A stretch of 64,000 bases of DNA from the NCBI GenBank assembly GCA_046294265.1, contig JBKBKC010000003.1, forward strand, positions 186,001 to 250,000, written 5' to 3'. The notes under the pieces were generated by a model. It did not search any database, was not told the DNA's origin, and saw only the letters and a list, made by a program, of their open reading frames with translations. Both the position numbers and the translations under genes were made by a program. Position 1 is the stretch's first letter. Each line of letters opens with the position of its first letter. This document shows positions 17,729 through 25,043 of the stretch, one piece after another. Origin of the DNA: JBKBKC01 sp046294265 (lineage in GTDB: Bacteria > Pseudomonadota > Alphaproteobacteria > Rhodobacterales > Rhodobacteraceae).

Positions 17729-18375
17729 CCCTGCGTTTTCCGCAAGCTCCCGAGCCTGAAGAGGACGCCCGCGAAACGGGGCGCCTGTTGTTCGCGGGGC
17801 CGGTGGATTTCGTCAAGGGCGTGGTGGCCATGTCGGGCCTGCCCCCCGCCGACCGGGTGGAGGTCTGCTTTGCCGGCCGCTCGAACGTGGGGAAATCCAG
17901 CCTTATCAATGCGCTGACGGGCCGCAAGACGCTGGCGCGGGCCTCGAACACGCCGGGCCGGACTCAAGAGATCAACTATTTCGCCCTTGGCGATGCCCGC
18001 TACATGGTCGATCTGCCCGGCTATGGCTATGCCGAGGCGCCGGTGGCCATCGTGGCGAAATGGCAGGCGCTGCTGAAATCCTATCTGGCGGGTCGCCAGA
18101 CCCTGCGCCGGGCCTTCGTGCTGATCGACATGCGGCACGGGATCAAGGCGGTGGACGCCGAGATCCTGTCGCTCCTCGACCGTTCGGCGGTGACCTTTCA
18201 AGCGGTGCTGACCAAGGCCGACAAGGTGAACCGCGAAACGCGCGAGGCCAGTATCGCCCAGGTGCAGGGCGCGCTGGCCCAACACCCCGCCGCCTTCCCC
18301 GAGATCGTGGTCACCTCGTCCGAAACCGGCGAAGGCATCCCCACCCTGCGCGCGCTGATCGCCGCGCTGGCCTGA
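17725..18375 (+). CDS. engB: Ribosome biogenesis GTPase EngB (YihA/YsxC)
   Basis: Essential GTPase for large ribosomal subunit assembly, 216 residues. G1 is GRSNVGKSS, G2 SNTPGRTQ, G3 DLPGYGYA and G4 TKADK. GTG start at 17725 overlapping the MOSC stop. The protein length is normal. Confidence 0.95.
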   Translation: MTLRFPQAPEPEEDARETGRLLFAGPVDFVKGVVAMSGLPPADRVEVCFAGRSNVGKSSLINALTGRKTLARASNTPGRTQEINYFALGDARYMVDLPGYGYAEAPVAIVAKWQALLKSYLAGRQTLRRAFVLIDMRHGIKAVDAEILSLLDRSAVTFQAVLTKADKVNRETREASIAQVQGALAQHPAAFPEIVVTSSETGEGIPTLRALIAALA

Positions 18376-18449
18376 GGCTTCGGCGGGTCAAACGTGAACA
18401 ACCGGTAAATCCGCGCGCGTAAGCCATTGAATACAAATGGCGCGAGAGA

Positions 18450-18466
18450 TGTCCCACCGTGGGACA
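18450..18466. terminator. Palindrome between convergent engB and yidD
   Basis: TGTCCCA, CCG, TGGGACA: a 7-base stem between the ends of two convergent genes. It could be a bidirectional terminator or a protein-binding palindrome. No T-run follows on the plus side. Confidence 0.4.
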
Positions 18467-18469
18467 CCG

Positions 18470-18742
18470 CTATTTCCGAGCATCATGCTCCGCATCATGG
18501 GCAGCATCATGCTCCGCGTCCGCCCCCGGCACGGGGTCATATCCCGACCCCCCCGCCGGATGGCACCGCCCGATGCGCCGGATCGTCAGCCAGGTCCCCC
18601 GCAGCGCCCCGTGCCGTTCCAGCGCCTCCAGCGCATAGGCCGAGCAGGTGGGCTGATAGCGGCATCCATGCCCCACCCAGGGGCTGAGGAGCAACCGGTA
18701 GGCCCGCACCGGCAGCGCCACCAGATGCGCCAGCGGGCTCAT
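18470..18742 (-). CDS. yidD: Membrane protein insertion efficiency factor YidD
   Basis: Small membrane-associated factor of 90 residues aiding YidC-dependent insertion. Conserved blocks AYRLLLSPWVGHGCRYQPTCS, YALEALERHGALRG and RRIGRCHPAGGSGYDPVP are all present. The last 16 residues form a His/Asp/Glu/Ala tail with a short internal repeat, not usual in the family. The start at 18742 overlaps the rnpA stop (ATGA). Confidence 0.93.
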   Translation of the reverse strand: MSPLAHLVALPVRAYRLLLSPWVGHGCRYQPTCSAYALEALERHGALRGTWLTIRRIGRCHPAGGSGYDPVPGADAEHDAAHDAEHDARK

Positions 18743-19164
18743 CGCTTGCCCCCGTGCACGGCCCGCAGCGCGCCGTCCAGATCGGCCAGCAGCAGCGCGA
18801 ACTCCCGCTCCACCGTCGCACCCGGCCTGCCGACCAGAACATAGTCCCACCCCGGCCGCGCCAGACCCGGCAGCACCGCCCGCGCCACCTCGCGCAGCCG
18901 CCGCTTGGCGCGGTTGCGGGTGACGGCGTTGCCGATCTTCTTGGAGCAGGTAAACCCCACCCGCACACCCGGCAGGCCATCCTGCCGGTCACGCGCCTGC
19001 AACAGGAACCCAGCCGTGCCCTGCCTGCGCGCCTGCGCGGCCCGCAGGAAATCGGCGCGCTTCGGGATGACGGTGATCGGGCATGGCAAAACCGCCGGCG
19101 GGACGGGGCCCCCGGGTGCCTCACCCGTCTGCCCGTCCTCCGGCGGTGTCATGGTCATGTCCAT
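18739..19164 (-). CDS. rnpA: Ribonuclease P protein component
   Basis: Protein subunit of RNase P, which matures tRNA 5' ends. The RNA-binding signature VGFTCSKKIGNAVTRNRAKRRLREV is present. A 30-residue N-terminal extension (DGQTGEAPGGPVPPAV) precedes the core. Starts at 19164, 19158 or 19152 are all possible because no clear ribosome site exists. It lies downstream of rpmH as expected. Confidence 0.94.
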   Translation of the reverse strand: MDMTMTPPEDGQTGEAPGGPVPPAVLPCPITVIPKRADFLRAAQARRQGTAGFLLQARDRQDGLPGVRVGFTCSKKIGNAVTRNRAKRRLREVARAVLPGLARPGWDYVLVGRPGATVEREFALLLADLDGALRAVHGGKR

Positions 19165-19168
19165 CTTG

Positions 19169-19182
19169 GGCCCCGAGGGGCC
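19169..19182 (-). other. GC hairpin between rpmH and rnpA
   Basis: GGCCCC-GA-GGGGCC lies in the 24-base gap between the rpmH stop and the first possible rnpA start. It could lower rnpA expression relative to L34 or mark an RNA processing site. Confidence 0.35.
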
Positions 19183-19188
19183 GCGGTA

Positions 19189-19323
19189 TCAGGCGGACAG
19201 TTTCTTGCGGCCCTTGGCGCGGCGGGCCGCCAGCACGAGGCGGCCGCCCTTGGTGGCCATGCGGGCGCGGAACCCGTGGCGACGGGCGCGGACCAGGTTC
19301 GACGGCTGAAAGGTGCGCTTCAT
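19189..19323 (-). CDS. rpmH: 50S ribosomal protein L34
   Basis: Forty-four residues: MKRTFQPSNLVRARRHGF, then RARMATKGGRLVLAARRAKG, RKKLSA. Sequence and length are those of L34. GGAGAG lies upstream of the ATG at 19323. First gene of rpmH-rnpA-yidD. Confidence 0.98.
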   Translation of the reverse strand: MKRTFQPSNLVRARRHGFRARMATKGGRLVLAARRAKGRKKLSA

Positions 19324-19391
19324 CGCGGCTCTCCATCATTCTTGGCGGCGGAAACCCTGATGGATTCGACCCCGCATCTTGCAAAGTCAGT

Positions 19392-19420
19392 CCAATACGC
19401 AGGCGCGCGACCCAAGTCAA
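19392..19420 (-). promoter_or_regulatory. Putative sigma-70 promoter of rpmH
   Basis: TTGACT (19420-19415) and TATTGG (19397-19392) on the minus strand with a 17-base spacer, about 70 bases before the rpmH ATG. Confidence 0.5.
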
Positions 19421-19562
19421 CGCATCGCGGTCGTTTTTCGCCGCAGCCCTGCCGCCCCGGCTTTCGATGTTTCACGCCTCCACGTCATCTTCAAGCGCGC
19501 GTGAAAGAGGGTAACGTTGCCGTGCGGGGCGCGTATGGTCATTGCACCCGATGGAGAAAGTG

Positions 19563-20309
19563 ATGCCCGCGATGGCGACGACACCCCAGCCCGACCCCGC
19601 ACCACCCCCAAGGGGCGGCTTGGCGCGAAAGCTGCCGTTCCTCGTCATCCTCGTGGCGGCCGCCGCCGGGGCGTTCCTGTTGCGCGACCAGCTCACCTTC
19701 GCGGCGCTGGCCGAGCACCGCGAGGCGCTGGTCGCCTATCGGGATGCGAACTACGCCGTGGCCGCCATGACCTTTGTCGCGGCCTATGTCATCCTTGTGG
19801 CGCTGTCGCTGCCAGGGGCCACCATCGCCACGCTGACGGGCGGTTTTCTGTTCGGGGTGTTTCCCGGCGCGCTGTTCAACGTGACGGGGGCCACCATCGG
19901 GGCCATCGCGATCTTTCTGGCGGCGCGCTCCGGCTTTGGGGCCGGGATCGCCGCGCGGATCGAAGCGGGCGGCGGGGCGGCGGCGCGGCTTCAGGCGGGG
20001 CTGCGCGAGAATGAATGGTCGGTGCTGTTCCTGATGCGGCTGGTGCCCGCGGTGCCCTTTTTCCTGGCCAATCTGATCCCCGCCTTCGTGGGTGTGGCGC
20101 TGCACCGCTTTGCCATCTCGACCTTTCTGGGGATCATCCCCGGCGCGGTGGTCTACACATCGGTCGGCGCGGGCCTGGGTGAGGTCTTTGCCCGCGGTGA
20201 AACCCCCGACCTTGGCATCATCTTTGCCCCGCATGTGCTGGGCCCCATCCTGGGCCTCGCCGCGCTGTCGGCGCTGCCGATCCTCATCAAACGCTTTCGG
20301 AAGGGCTGA
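19563..20309 (+). CDS. TVP38/TMEM64 (DedA-like) membrane protein
   Basis: Integral membrane protein of about 248 residues with five or more hydrophobic segments. The family core appears as LSLPGATIATLTGGFLFG and FLMRLVPAVPFFLANLIPAFVG. Members are thought to be lipid scramblase-like or transport proteins; the bacterial function is unsettled. GGAGA 5 bases before the ATG at 19563 favours this start over an upstream ATG at 19551. The next gene starts 3 bases after its stop, so the two are one operon. Confidence 0.85.
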   Translation: MPAMATTPQPDPAPPPRGGLARKLPFLVILVAAAAGAFLLRDQLTFAALAEHREALVAYRDANYAVAAMTFVAAYVILVALSLPGATIATLTGGFLFGVFPGALFNVTGATIGAIAIFLAARSGFGAGIAARIEAGGGAAARLQAGLRENEWSVLFLMRLVPAVPFFLANLIPAFVGVALHRFAISTFLGIIPGAVVYTSVGAGLGEVFARGETPDLGIIFAPHVLGPILGLAALSALPILIKRFRKG

Positions 20310-20312
20310 GCC

Positions 20313-21734
20313 ATGGAACGCATCACCACGGATATCTGCGTGATCGGCGCAGGCTCGGGCGGGTTGTCCGTGGCCTCGGGGGCGGCCCAGATGGGCGCGC
20401 GCGTGGTGCTGATCGAGGGGGCCGAGATGGGCGGCGACTGCCTCAACCACGGCTGCGTGCCCTCGAAGGCGCTGATCGCCGCCGGAAAGGCGGCCCATGC
20501 GCAGGAAAGCGGGGCCGGGTTCGGCGTGGCCCCGGTGGTGCCGCAGGTGGATTACGCCGCCGCCAAGGATCATGTGGCCCGCGTGATCGCGGCGATTGCG
20601 CCCCATGACAGCCAGGAACGGTTCGAGGGCTTCGGGGTTCGGGTCATCCGCGCCTGGGCCCGCTTTACCTCGCCCGCCACAGTCGAGGCGGGCGGGGTAG
20701 AAATTACTGCACGGCGTTTTGTCATCGCCACCGGATCGCGCCCCTTCGTGCCGCCGGTGCCTGGGCTGGACGGGGTGCCCTACCTGACAAACGAGACGAT
20801 ATTCGCCCTGCGCGAGCGACCCGCGCATCTGATCGTGCTGGGCGGTGGCCCCATCGGGATGGAGATGGCGCAGGCGCATCGGCGGCTGGGCTGCCGGGTG
20901 ACGGTGGTGGAGGCCGCGCGCGCCCTGGGCCGCGAGGACCCGGAACTGGCCGCCGTGGTGCTGGCGCGGATGGCCTCCGAAGGCGTGGAGATCGCCGAGG
21001 GGCAGGCGGCGGTGCAGGTGTCGGGCGGGCCGGGGGCGGTTGCGGTGACGCTGGCGGATGGCCGGGTGGTCGAGGGCAGCCATCTGCTGGTGGCGGTGGG
21101 ACGGCAGGTGAATGTGGACCGGCTCGACCTGGACCGCGCGGGCGTCGATCATGACCGGCGCGGGGTCAAGGTGGGCGCGAACCTGCGCTCGGTGTCGAAC
21201 CGGCGCGTCTATGCGGTGGGGGATGTGGCGGGGGGCCTGCAATTCACGCATCTGGCGGGTTATCACGCGGGCGTGGTGGTGCGGCAGATCGTGCTGAGCC
21301 TGCCCGCGAAAACCCGCAATGACCATATCCCCCGCGCTACCTATACCGACCCAGAACTCGCCCAGGTGGGCCTGACCGAGCAGGAGGCGCGCAAGGCGCA
21401 TGGGATCAACCTGACCGTGATCCGCATCCCCTTTGCGGGCAACGACCGCGCGCAGGCCGAGGGCAAGACGGAAGGCCTGTTGAAGGTGATGGTGGTGAAG
21501 GGCAGGCCCGTTGGCGCGGGCATCGCGGGCGCCATGGCGGGCGAACTGATCGCGCCCTGGGCGCTGGCGATTTCGGCGCGGCTGGGGATGGCGGCCATGT
21601 CGGCGGCGGTGTTGCCCTATCCCACGGTGGCGGAAACCGGCAAACGCGCGGCAGGAGCCTATTTTTCCCCCAAACTCTTTGATAACCCTTGGGTGAAGCG
21701 GGTGGTGGGCCTCGTGCAGCGGTATCTGCCGTAG
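20313..21734 (+). CDS. Pyridine nucleotide-disulfide oxidoreductase (MerA/Lpd-like)
   Basis: FAD-dependent class I disulfide oxidoreductase of 473 residues. FAD motif GAGSGG, redox disulfide C43-x4-C48 (GGDCLNHGCVPSK), NAD motif VLGGGPIGMEMAQ and YAVGDVAGG are intact. The C-terminal block reads LPYPTVAE, where dihydrolipoamide dehydrogenase has HxHPTxxE; the catalytic His is Tyr, as in mercuric reductase. It lacks MerA's C-terminal vicinal cysteines and heavy-metal domain. Physiological substrate unknown. Pairing with a TVP38 protein suggests a membrane-linked redox role. Confidence 0.85.
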   Translation: MERITTDICVIGAGSGGLSVASGAAQMGARVVLIEGAEMGGDCLNHGCVPSKALIAAGKAAHAQESGAGFGVAPVVPQVDYAAAKDHVARVIAAIAPHDSQERFEGFGVRVIRAWARFTSPATVEAGGVEITARRFVIATGSRPFVPPVPGLDGVPYLTNETIFALRERPAHLIVLGGGPIGMEMAQAHRRLGCRVTVVEAARALGREDPELAAVVLARMASEGVEIAEGQAAVQVSGGPGAVAVTLADGRVVEGSHLLVAVGRQVNVDRLDLDRAGVDHDRRGVKVGANLRSVSNRRVYAVGDVAGGLQFTHLAGYHAGVVVRQIVLSLPAKTRNDHIPRATYTDPELAQVGLTEQEARKAHGINLTVIRIPFAGNDRAQAEGKTEGLLKVMVVKGRPVGAGIAGAMAGELIAPWALAISARLGMAAMSAAVLPYPTVAETGKRAAGAYFSPKLFDNPWVKRVVGLVQRYLP

Positions 21735-21744
21735 GTGCGGCGGC

Positions 21745-21795
21745 ACCTCCGGGGGCTGCCTGCCCCCGGACCCCCGGGGGTATTTGGTCAAGGAG
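21745..21795 (+). repeat. Intergenic GC-rich repeat, copy C
   Basis: Contains GGGGGCTGCCTGCCCCC, then CCCCCGGGGGTATTTGGTCA and AGGAG. It lies between two same-strand genes, and its end almost reaches the kinase ribosome site, so it may both terminate and set the 5' leader. Confidence 0.6.
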
Positions 21796-21811
21796 AGGGG
21801 CAGGGGAGGGC

Positions 21812-23227
21812 GTGGCGGGCAGGCGGTTGGGATTTCTGAACAGTCTGTCGGGGCGGTTCCTCGTGCTGACCGTCGCCTTCGTGATGATCGCGGAGGTCTT
21901 GATCTTTGTGCCCTCGGTCGCGCGGTTCCGGGCCGATTACCTTTTGCTGCGGCTGGAGAAGGCGCAGATCGCCTCGCTGGCGCTGCTGGCCACGGACAGC
22001 GAGATCGGGCCCGCGCTTGAGGCGGAACTGCTGGCGAATGCGGGCGTGTTCAACGTGGTCTTGCGGCGCGACGAGATCCGCCAGTTGATCCTGTCCTCGG
22101 CCATCCCGTCGCCGGTGGAAGCGACCTATGATCTGCGCCTGTCGGGGCCGTGGGAGCTGATCCGGGACGCCATGCTGCAATTGGGCGAGGCGGAGAACCA
22201 TGTGATCCGGGTGATCGGCAACCCGGTGCAGGATGCGGGCCTTTTGATCGAGGTCACCATGGAGAGCGGGCCGCTGCGGCGCGCAATGGTGGAGTATGGG
22301 TTGCGCATCCTGGTGCTGTCGGCGCTGATTTCGGGGGTGACGGCGGTCTTGCTGTTCATTGCCGCACGGCGGTTGATCGTGGCCCCCATCGCGCGGGTTG
22401 TGCGGCACATGACGGCCTATGCGGCAGCCCCCGAGGACGCGCGCCGGGTGATCGCGCCGACCGCCACGGTGACCGAGCTGCGCGCGGCGGAGGATGCCCT
22501 GCTGAGCCTGCAGACGCAGCTGTCGGGGGCGCTGCGGCAGAAGGAGCGGTTGGCGCAGCTGGGCGGGTCGGTGGCCAAGATCAGCCACGATTTGCGCAAC
22601 ATCCTGACCACGGCGCAGCTTTTCGCCGACCGTATCGAGCGGTCCGAGGATCCGGTGGTGGCGCGGGCGGCACCCAAGCTGGTGGGGTCGATTGCGCGGG
22701 CGGTGTCCTTGTGCGAGGCGACGCTGGCCTTTGGCAAGGCCGAGGAGGCGCCGCCCCGGCTGGTGCGGCTGTCCATGCGGATGCTGGCCGAGGATGTGGT
22801 GGCGGGCGAGGGGCTCGACCAGGGCGAGGGGCCCATCGCCTGCCTGATCGACATCGCGCCCGGCTTGACGATCCGGGCGGATGCCGAGCAGCTTTATCGC
22901 GTGCTGTCGAACCTGGTGCGAAATGCCCGCCAGGCCATCGAGGCGCAGGGCGGGGGCGGGACGATCGAGATCTCTGGCGGCGAGGATGACGCCGACTGGT
23001 GGATCAAGGTGGGCGACACCGGCCCGGGCCTGCCGGCGCGCGCGCGCGCGCATCTGTTCACCGCGTTCCAGGGTGGCATGCGCAAGGGTGGCACCGGCCT
23101 TGGTCTGGCCATTGCGGCGGAGCTGGTGCGCGGGCATGGCGGGCGGCTGGAGCTGCTGCGCAGCGACGAGAGCGGGACGGAATTCCTGATACGGTTGCCG
23201 CGGGGCGAGGGGATCGGCACGACATGA
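21812..23227 (+). CDS. Orphan sensor histidine kinase
   Basis: Membrane kinase of 471 residues. Transmembrane helices at about 14-35 and 165-187 flank a periplasmic domain of about 130 residues with no recognised fold. A HAMP-like linker follows. The phospho-acceptor is H259 in KISHDLRN. N-box LVRNARQAIEA, G1 VGDTGPGLP and G2 GGTGLGLAIAAEL form the ATPase. The start is GTG at 21812 with GGGGAGGG before it. No response regulator gene is adjacent. Confidence 0.88.
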   Translation: MAGRRLGFLNSLSGRFLVLTVAFVMIAEVLIFVPSVARFRADYLLLRLEKAQIASLALLATDSEIGPALEAELLANAGVFNVVLRRDEIRQLILSSAIPSPVEATYDLRLSGPWELIRDAMLQLGEAENHVIRVIGNPVQDAGLLIEVTMESGPLRRAMVEYGLRILVLSALISGVTAVLLFIAARRLIVAPIARVVRHMTAYAAAPEDARRVIAPTATVTELRAAEDALLSLQTQLSGALRQKERLAQLGGSVAKISHDLRNILTTAQLFADRIERSEDPVVARAAPKLVGSIARAVSLCEATLAFGKAEEAPPRLVRLSMRMLAEDVVAGEGLDQGEGPIACLIDIAPGLTIRADAEQLYRVLSNLVRNARQAIEAQGGGGTIEISGGEDDADWWIKVGDTGPGLPARARAHLFTAFQGGMRKGGTGLGLAIAAELVRGHGGRLELLRSDESGTEFLIRLPRGEGIGTT

Positions 23228-23244
23228 TCGCGGGTTTTTCCGCC

Positions 23245-23272
23245 TTGCATTGCCGGGATGGGGAGATTAGAC
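23245..23272 (+). promoter_or_regulatory. Possible promoter of tRNA-Arg
   Basis: TTGCAT and TTAGAC with a 16-base spacer, ending 14 bases before the tRNA. A modest match. Confidence 0.3.
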
Positions 23273-23286
23273 CACCGTCTTGTTGC

Positions 23287-23363
23287 GGACCCGTAGCTCA
23301 GCTGGATAGAGCATCAGACTACGAATCTGAGGGTCGGGCGTTCGAATCGCTCCGGGTCCGCCA
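23287..23363 (+). tRNA. tRNA-Arg (anticodon ACG)
   Basis: Seventy-seven bases fold as a cloverleaf. The acceptor stem GGACCCG pairs with CGGGTCC. The anticodon stem TCAGA/TCTGA holds loop CTACGAA. The T-arm contains GTTCGAATC. The CCA end is encoded. ACG reads CGT and, after inosine editing, CGC and CGA. No integrated element lies on its 3' side. Confidence 0.97.
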
Positions 23364-23444
23364 TCGTTACCCTTGCAGAATGAGCCTGGCATGCGGCAGC
23401 TGTTTCGCGGGCCGCACGATATGCGTGTCGGATGCGGTGCGCGG

Positions 23445-24881
23445 TCACGCGCTGCGTTGCCCTCCTGCCGTCCCGCCCGGTGCCTCATAGCGCGTGGCGC
23501 CCCGGTGGCGTTCATCCACCGGCGTGGTCAGGATCGAGGCGTGGTGGGCGCGCTGGTCGCAGTTGGCGCGCGGGCAGATGCGGCAGTTGATGCCGATCGG
23601 CGTGACCGGGGCAGAGCCAAGCGAGACCCCTTCAGCGTAACCGATTCCCGCCGCGTGTTCCACCGTGCAGCCCATGGCGACCGCCAGCCGGTTGTCCTGG
23701 CCGCGCCGTTCGAAGGTGGGGCGGTCCACGGTGCGGGCAAAGACGAAATATTGCGAGGCGTCGGGCATCTCCACCAGTTGCGGCACGATCCGGCCGGGCA
23801 GGCGAAAGCTCAGGTGCACGTCCAGCCGGGGGCAGGCCCCACCGTATTCGGCAAGGTGGAAATCGGTGGCGTTGAACCGCTTGGTGACGTTTCCGGCCTT
23901 GTCGATGCGCAGGAAAAAGAACGGGACCCCAAGTGCTCCGTCACGCTGCATGGTGGTCGCGCGGTGGCAGGCCTGTTCAAAGCTGACGCCAAACCGGGTG
24001 GCCAGATGGTCGAAATCGTATTTCGAGGCGCGCGCCTCGGCCAGGAAGGCGTCATAGGGCATCAGGACGGCCGCTGCGAAATAATTGGCCAGTTCGATCT
24101 TGCACCTTGCGCGGCCCTGCGCGTCCTCAGGGCCCGTGGCGACCAGCCCGTCGAGGGTCGGGCCGCATTCGATCAGGCCTGACACATGCACCAGCTGGAA
24201 CACGCGGTTGGGGTGGTCCAGCGCCTCGGACAGCCAGATCTCGCCGCGCGCCGCGTCATGGCTGCGCAGGGAATGCGGCATCTCGGCCACCGGCATCAGC
24301 CGGACGCTGATGCCGTGGTCGCGGCGCAGGCGGTCCTTGAGCACGGCGTAAAGGTCGTCGGGGGGCGGTGGGGCGCCGCGAAAGAACCCGTCCGCCGCCT
24401 CTTCCAGGGCGGGAAAGTGGTTGCGGTTGCGGCGAAAGAAATTGTGCACGGCCCCTTCGGGCGAGGCGCCGAACATCGAGTCGGTGGCCGCCGTCTGCGC
24501 CCCCAGCGTCAGCAACTGGTCCGAGGCCGCCAGATAGCTGCGGTGCAGCATCAGGAAGGCCCCGATGAGCGCAGGGGCATGGGCCTGGGCCGCGCGCAAT
24601 TCGTGCAGATCGGGGCGGGTGGCGTCGAAAATGGGGTCGGCCAGCACCGCGCGCAGGTCCGACAGGCGGGCGCTTCCGTCATCTTCGGCGATGTCGCGCC
24701 AGTCCACGCCATAGATCTCGAACATCCGCAGCATGATCGCGACCGAGACGCTGCGCTGGTTGTTTTCCAACAGGTTCACATAGGCCGTGCTGATCCCTAG
24801 CTTCCGCGCCATCTGCGCCTGGGTATCGCCCCGTTCCTGTCGCAGCCGACGCAGCTGCGGTCCGATGAAGGTCTTGCGCAT
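23445..24881 (-). CDS. ScfR-family (short-chain acyl-CoA) XRE transcriptional regulator
   Basis: Regulator of 478 residues. An XRE helix-turn-helix at about 8-62 (QLRRLRQERGDTQAQMARKL) is followed by an IrrE-like/DUF2083 effector region and a C-terminal cysteine group C433, C436, C441 (NCRICPRANC). This layout is that of the ScfR group, including PccR and RamB-type proteins, which control short-chain acyl-CoA metabolism in Rhodobacter and actinobacteria. It is divergent from the malyl-CoA/mesaconyl-CoA operon, its likely target. The effector may be a CoA thioester; that is inferred. Confidence 0.87.
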   Translation of the reverse strand: MRKTFIGPQLRRLRQERGDTQAQMARKLGISTAYVNLLENNQRSVSVAIMLRMFEIYGVDWRDIAEDDGSARLSDLRAVLADPIFDATRPDLHELRAAQAHAPALIGAFLMLHRSYLAASDQLLTLGAQTAATDSMFGASPEGAVHNFFRRNRNHFPALEEAADGFFRGAPPPPDDLYAVLKDRLRRDHGISVRLMPVAEMPHSLRSHDAARGEIWLSEALDHPNRVFQLVHVSGLIECGPTLDGLVATGPEDAQGRARCKIELANYFAAAVLMPYDAFLAEARASKYDFDHLATRFGVSFEQACHRATTMQRDGALGVPFFFLRIDKAGNVTKRFNATDFHLAEYGGACPRLDVHLSFRLPGRIVPQLVEMPDASQYFVFARTVDRPTFERRGQDNRLAVAMGCTVEHAAGIGYAEGVSLGSAPVTPIGINCRICPRANCDQRAHHASILTTPVDERHRGATRYEAPGGTAGGQRSA

Positions 24882-24928
24882 GCGGTCTCCGGCAAAAGAG
24901 GGGGTGACAGGGTGCAGGGGATGTGAAG

Positions 24929-24974
24929 TTTACATAATCACAATAATCGCATCTTGTAAATTCTCGCGTTTACA
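24929..24974. promoter_or_regulatory. TTTACA half-sites, candidate ScfR operator
   Basis: TTTACA at 24929-24934, its complement TGTAAA at 24955-24960, and TTTACA again at 24969-24974, in an AT-rich patch between the divergent regulator and operon. The two direct copies are 40 bases apart (about four helical turns). Position and symmetry suit an operator for the ScfR protein. Confidence 0.45.
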
Positions 24975-25043
24975 GCGGAACCCGGTTTTCCTTCGCAGCA
25001 TGTCACTGGCCTGTCATGTCCCTGCAAGCCACAGGAGAATGCG

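Noticed and set aside
20313..21734. Calling this gene dihydrolipoamide dehydrogenase (lpd).
   Set aside because: The catalytic His is replaced and no ketoacid dehydrogenase genes are adjacent.
19539..21791. A 750-codon open frame on the minus strand.
   Set aside because: It mirrors the TVP38 and disulfide oxidoreductase genes. The translation is rich in His, Arg and Gly and has no family pattern.
23287..23445. tRNA-Arg as an integration site for a mobile element.
   Set aside because: No integrase, no repeat of the tRNA 3' end and no change in gene type follows the tRNA.
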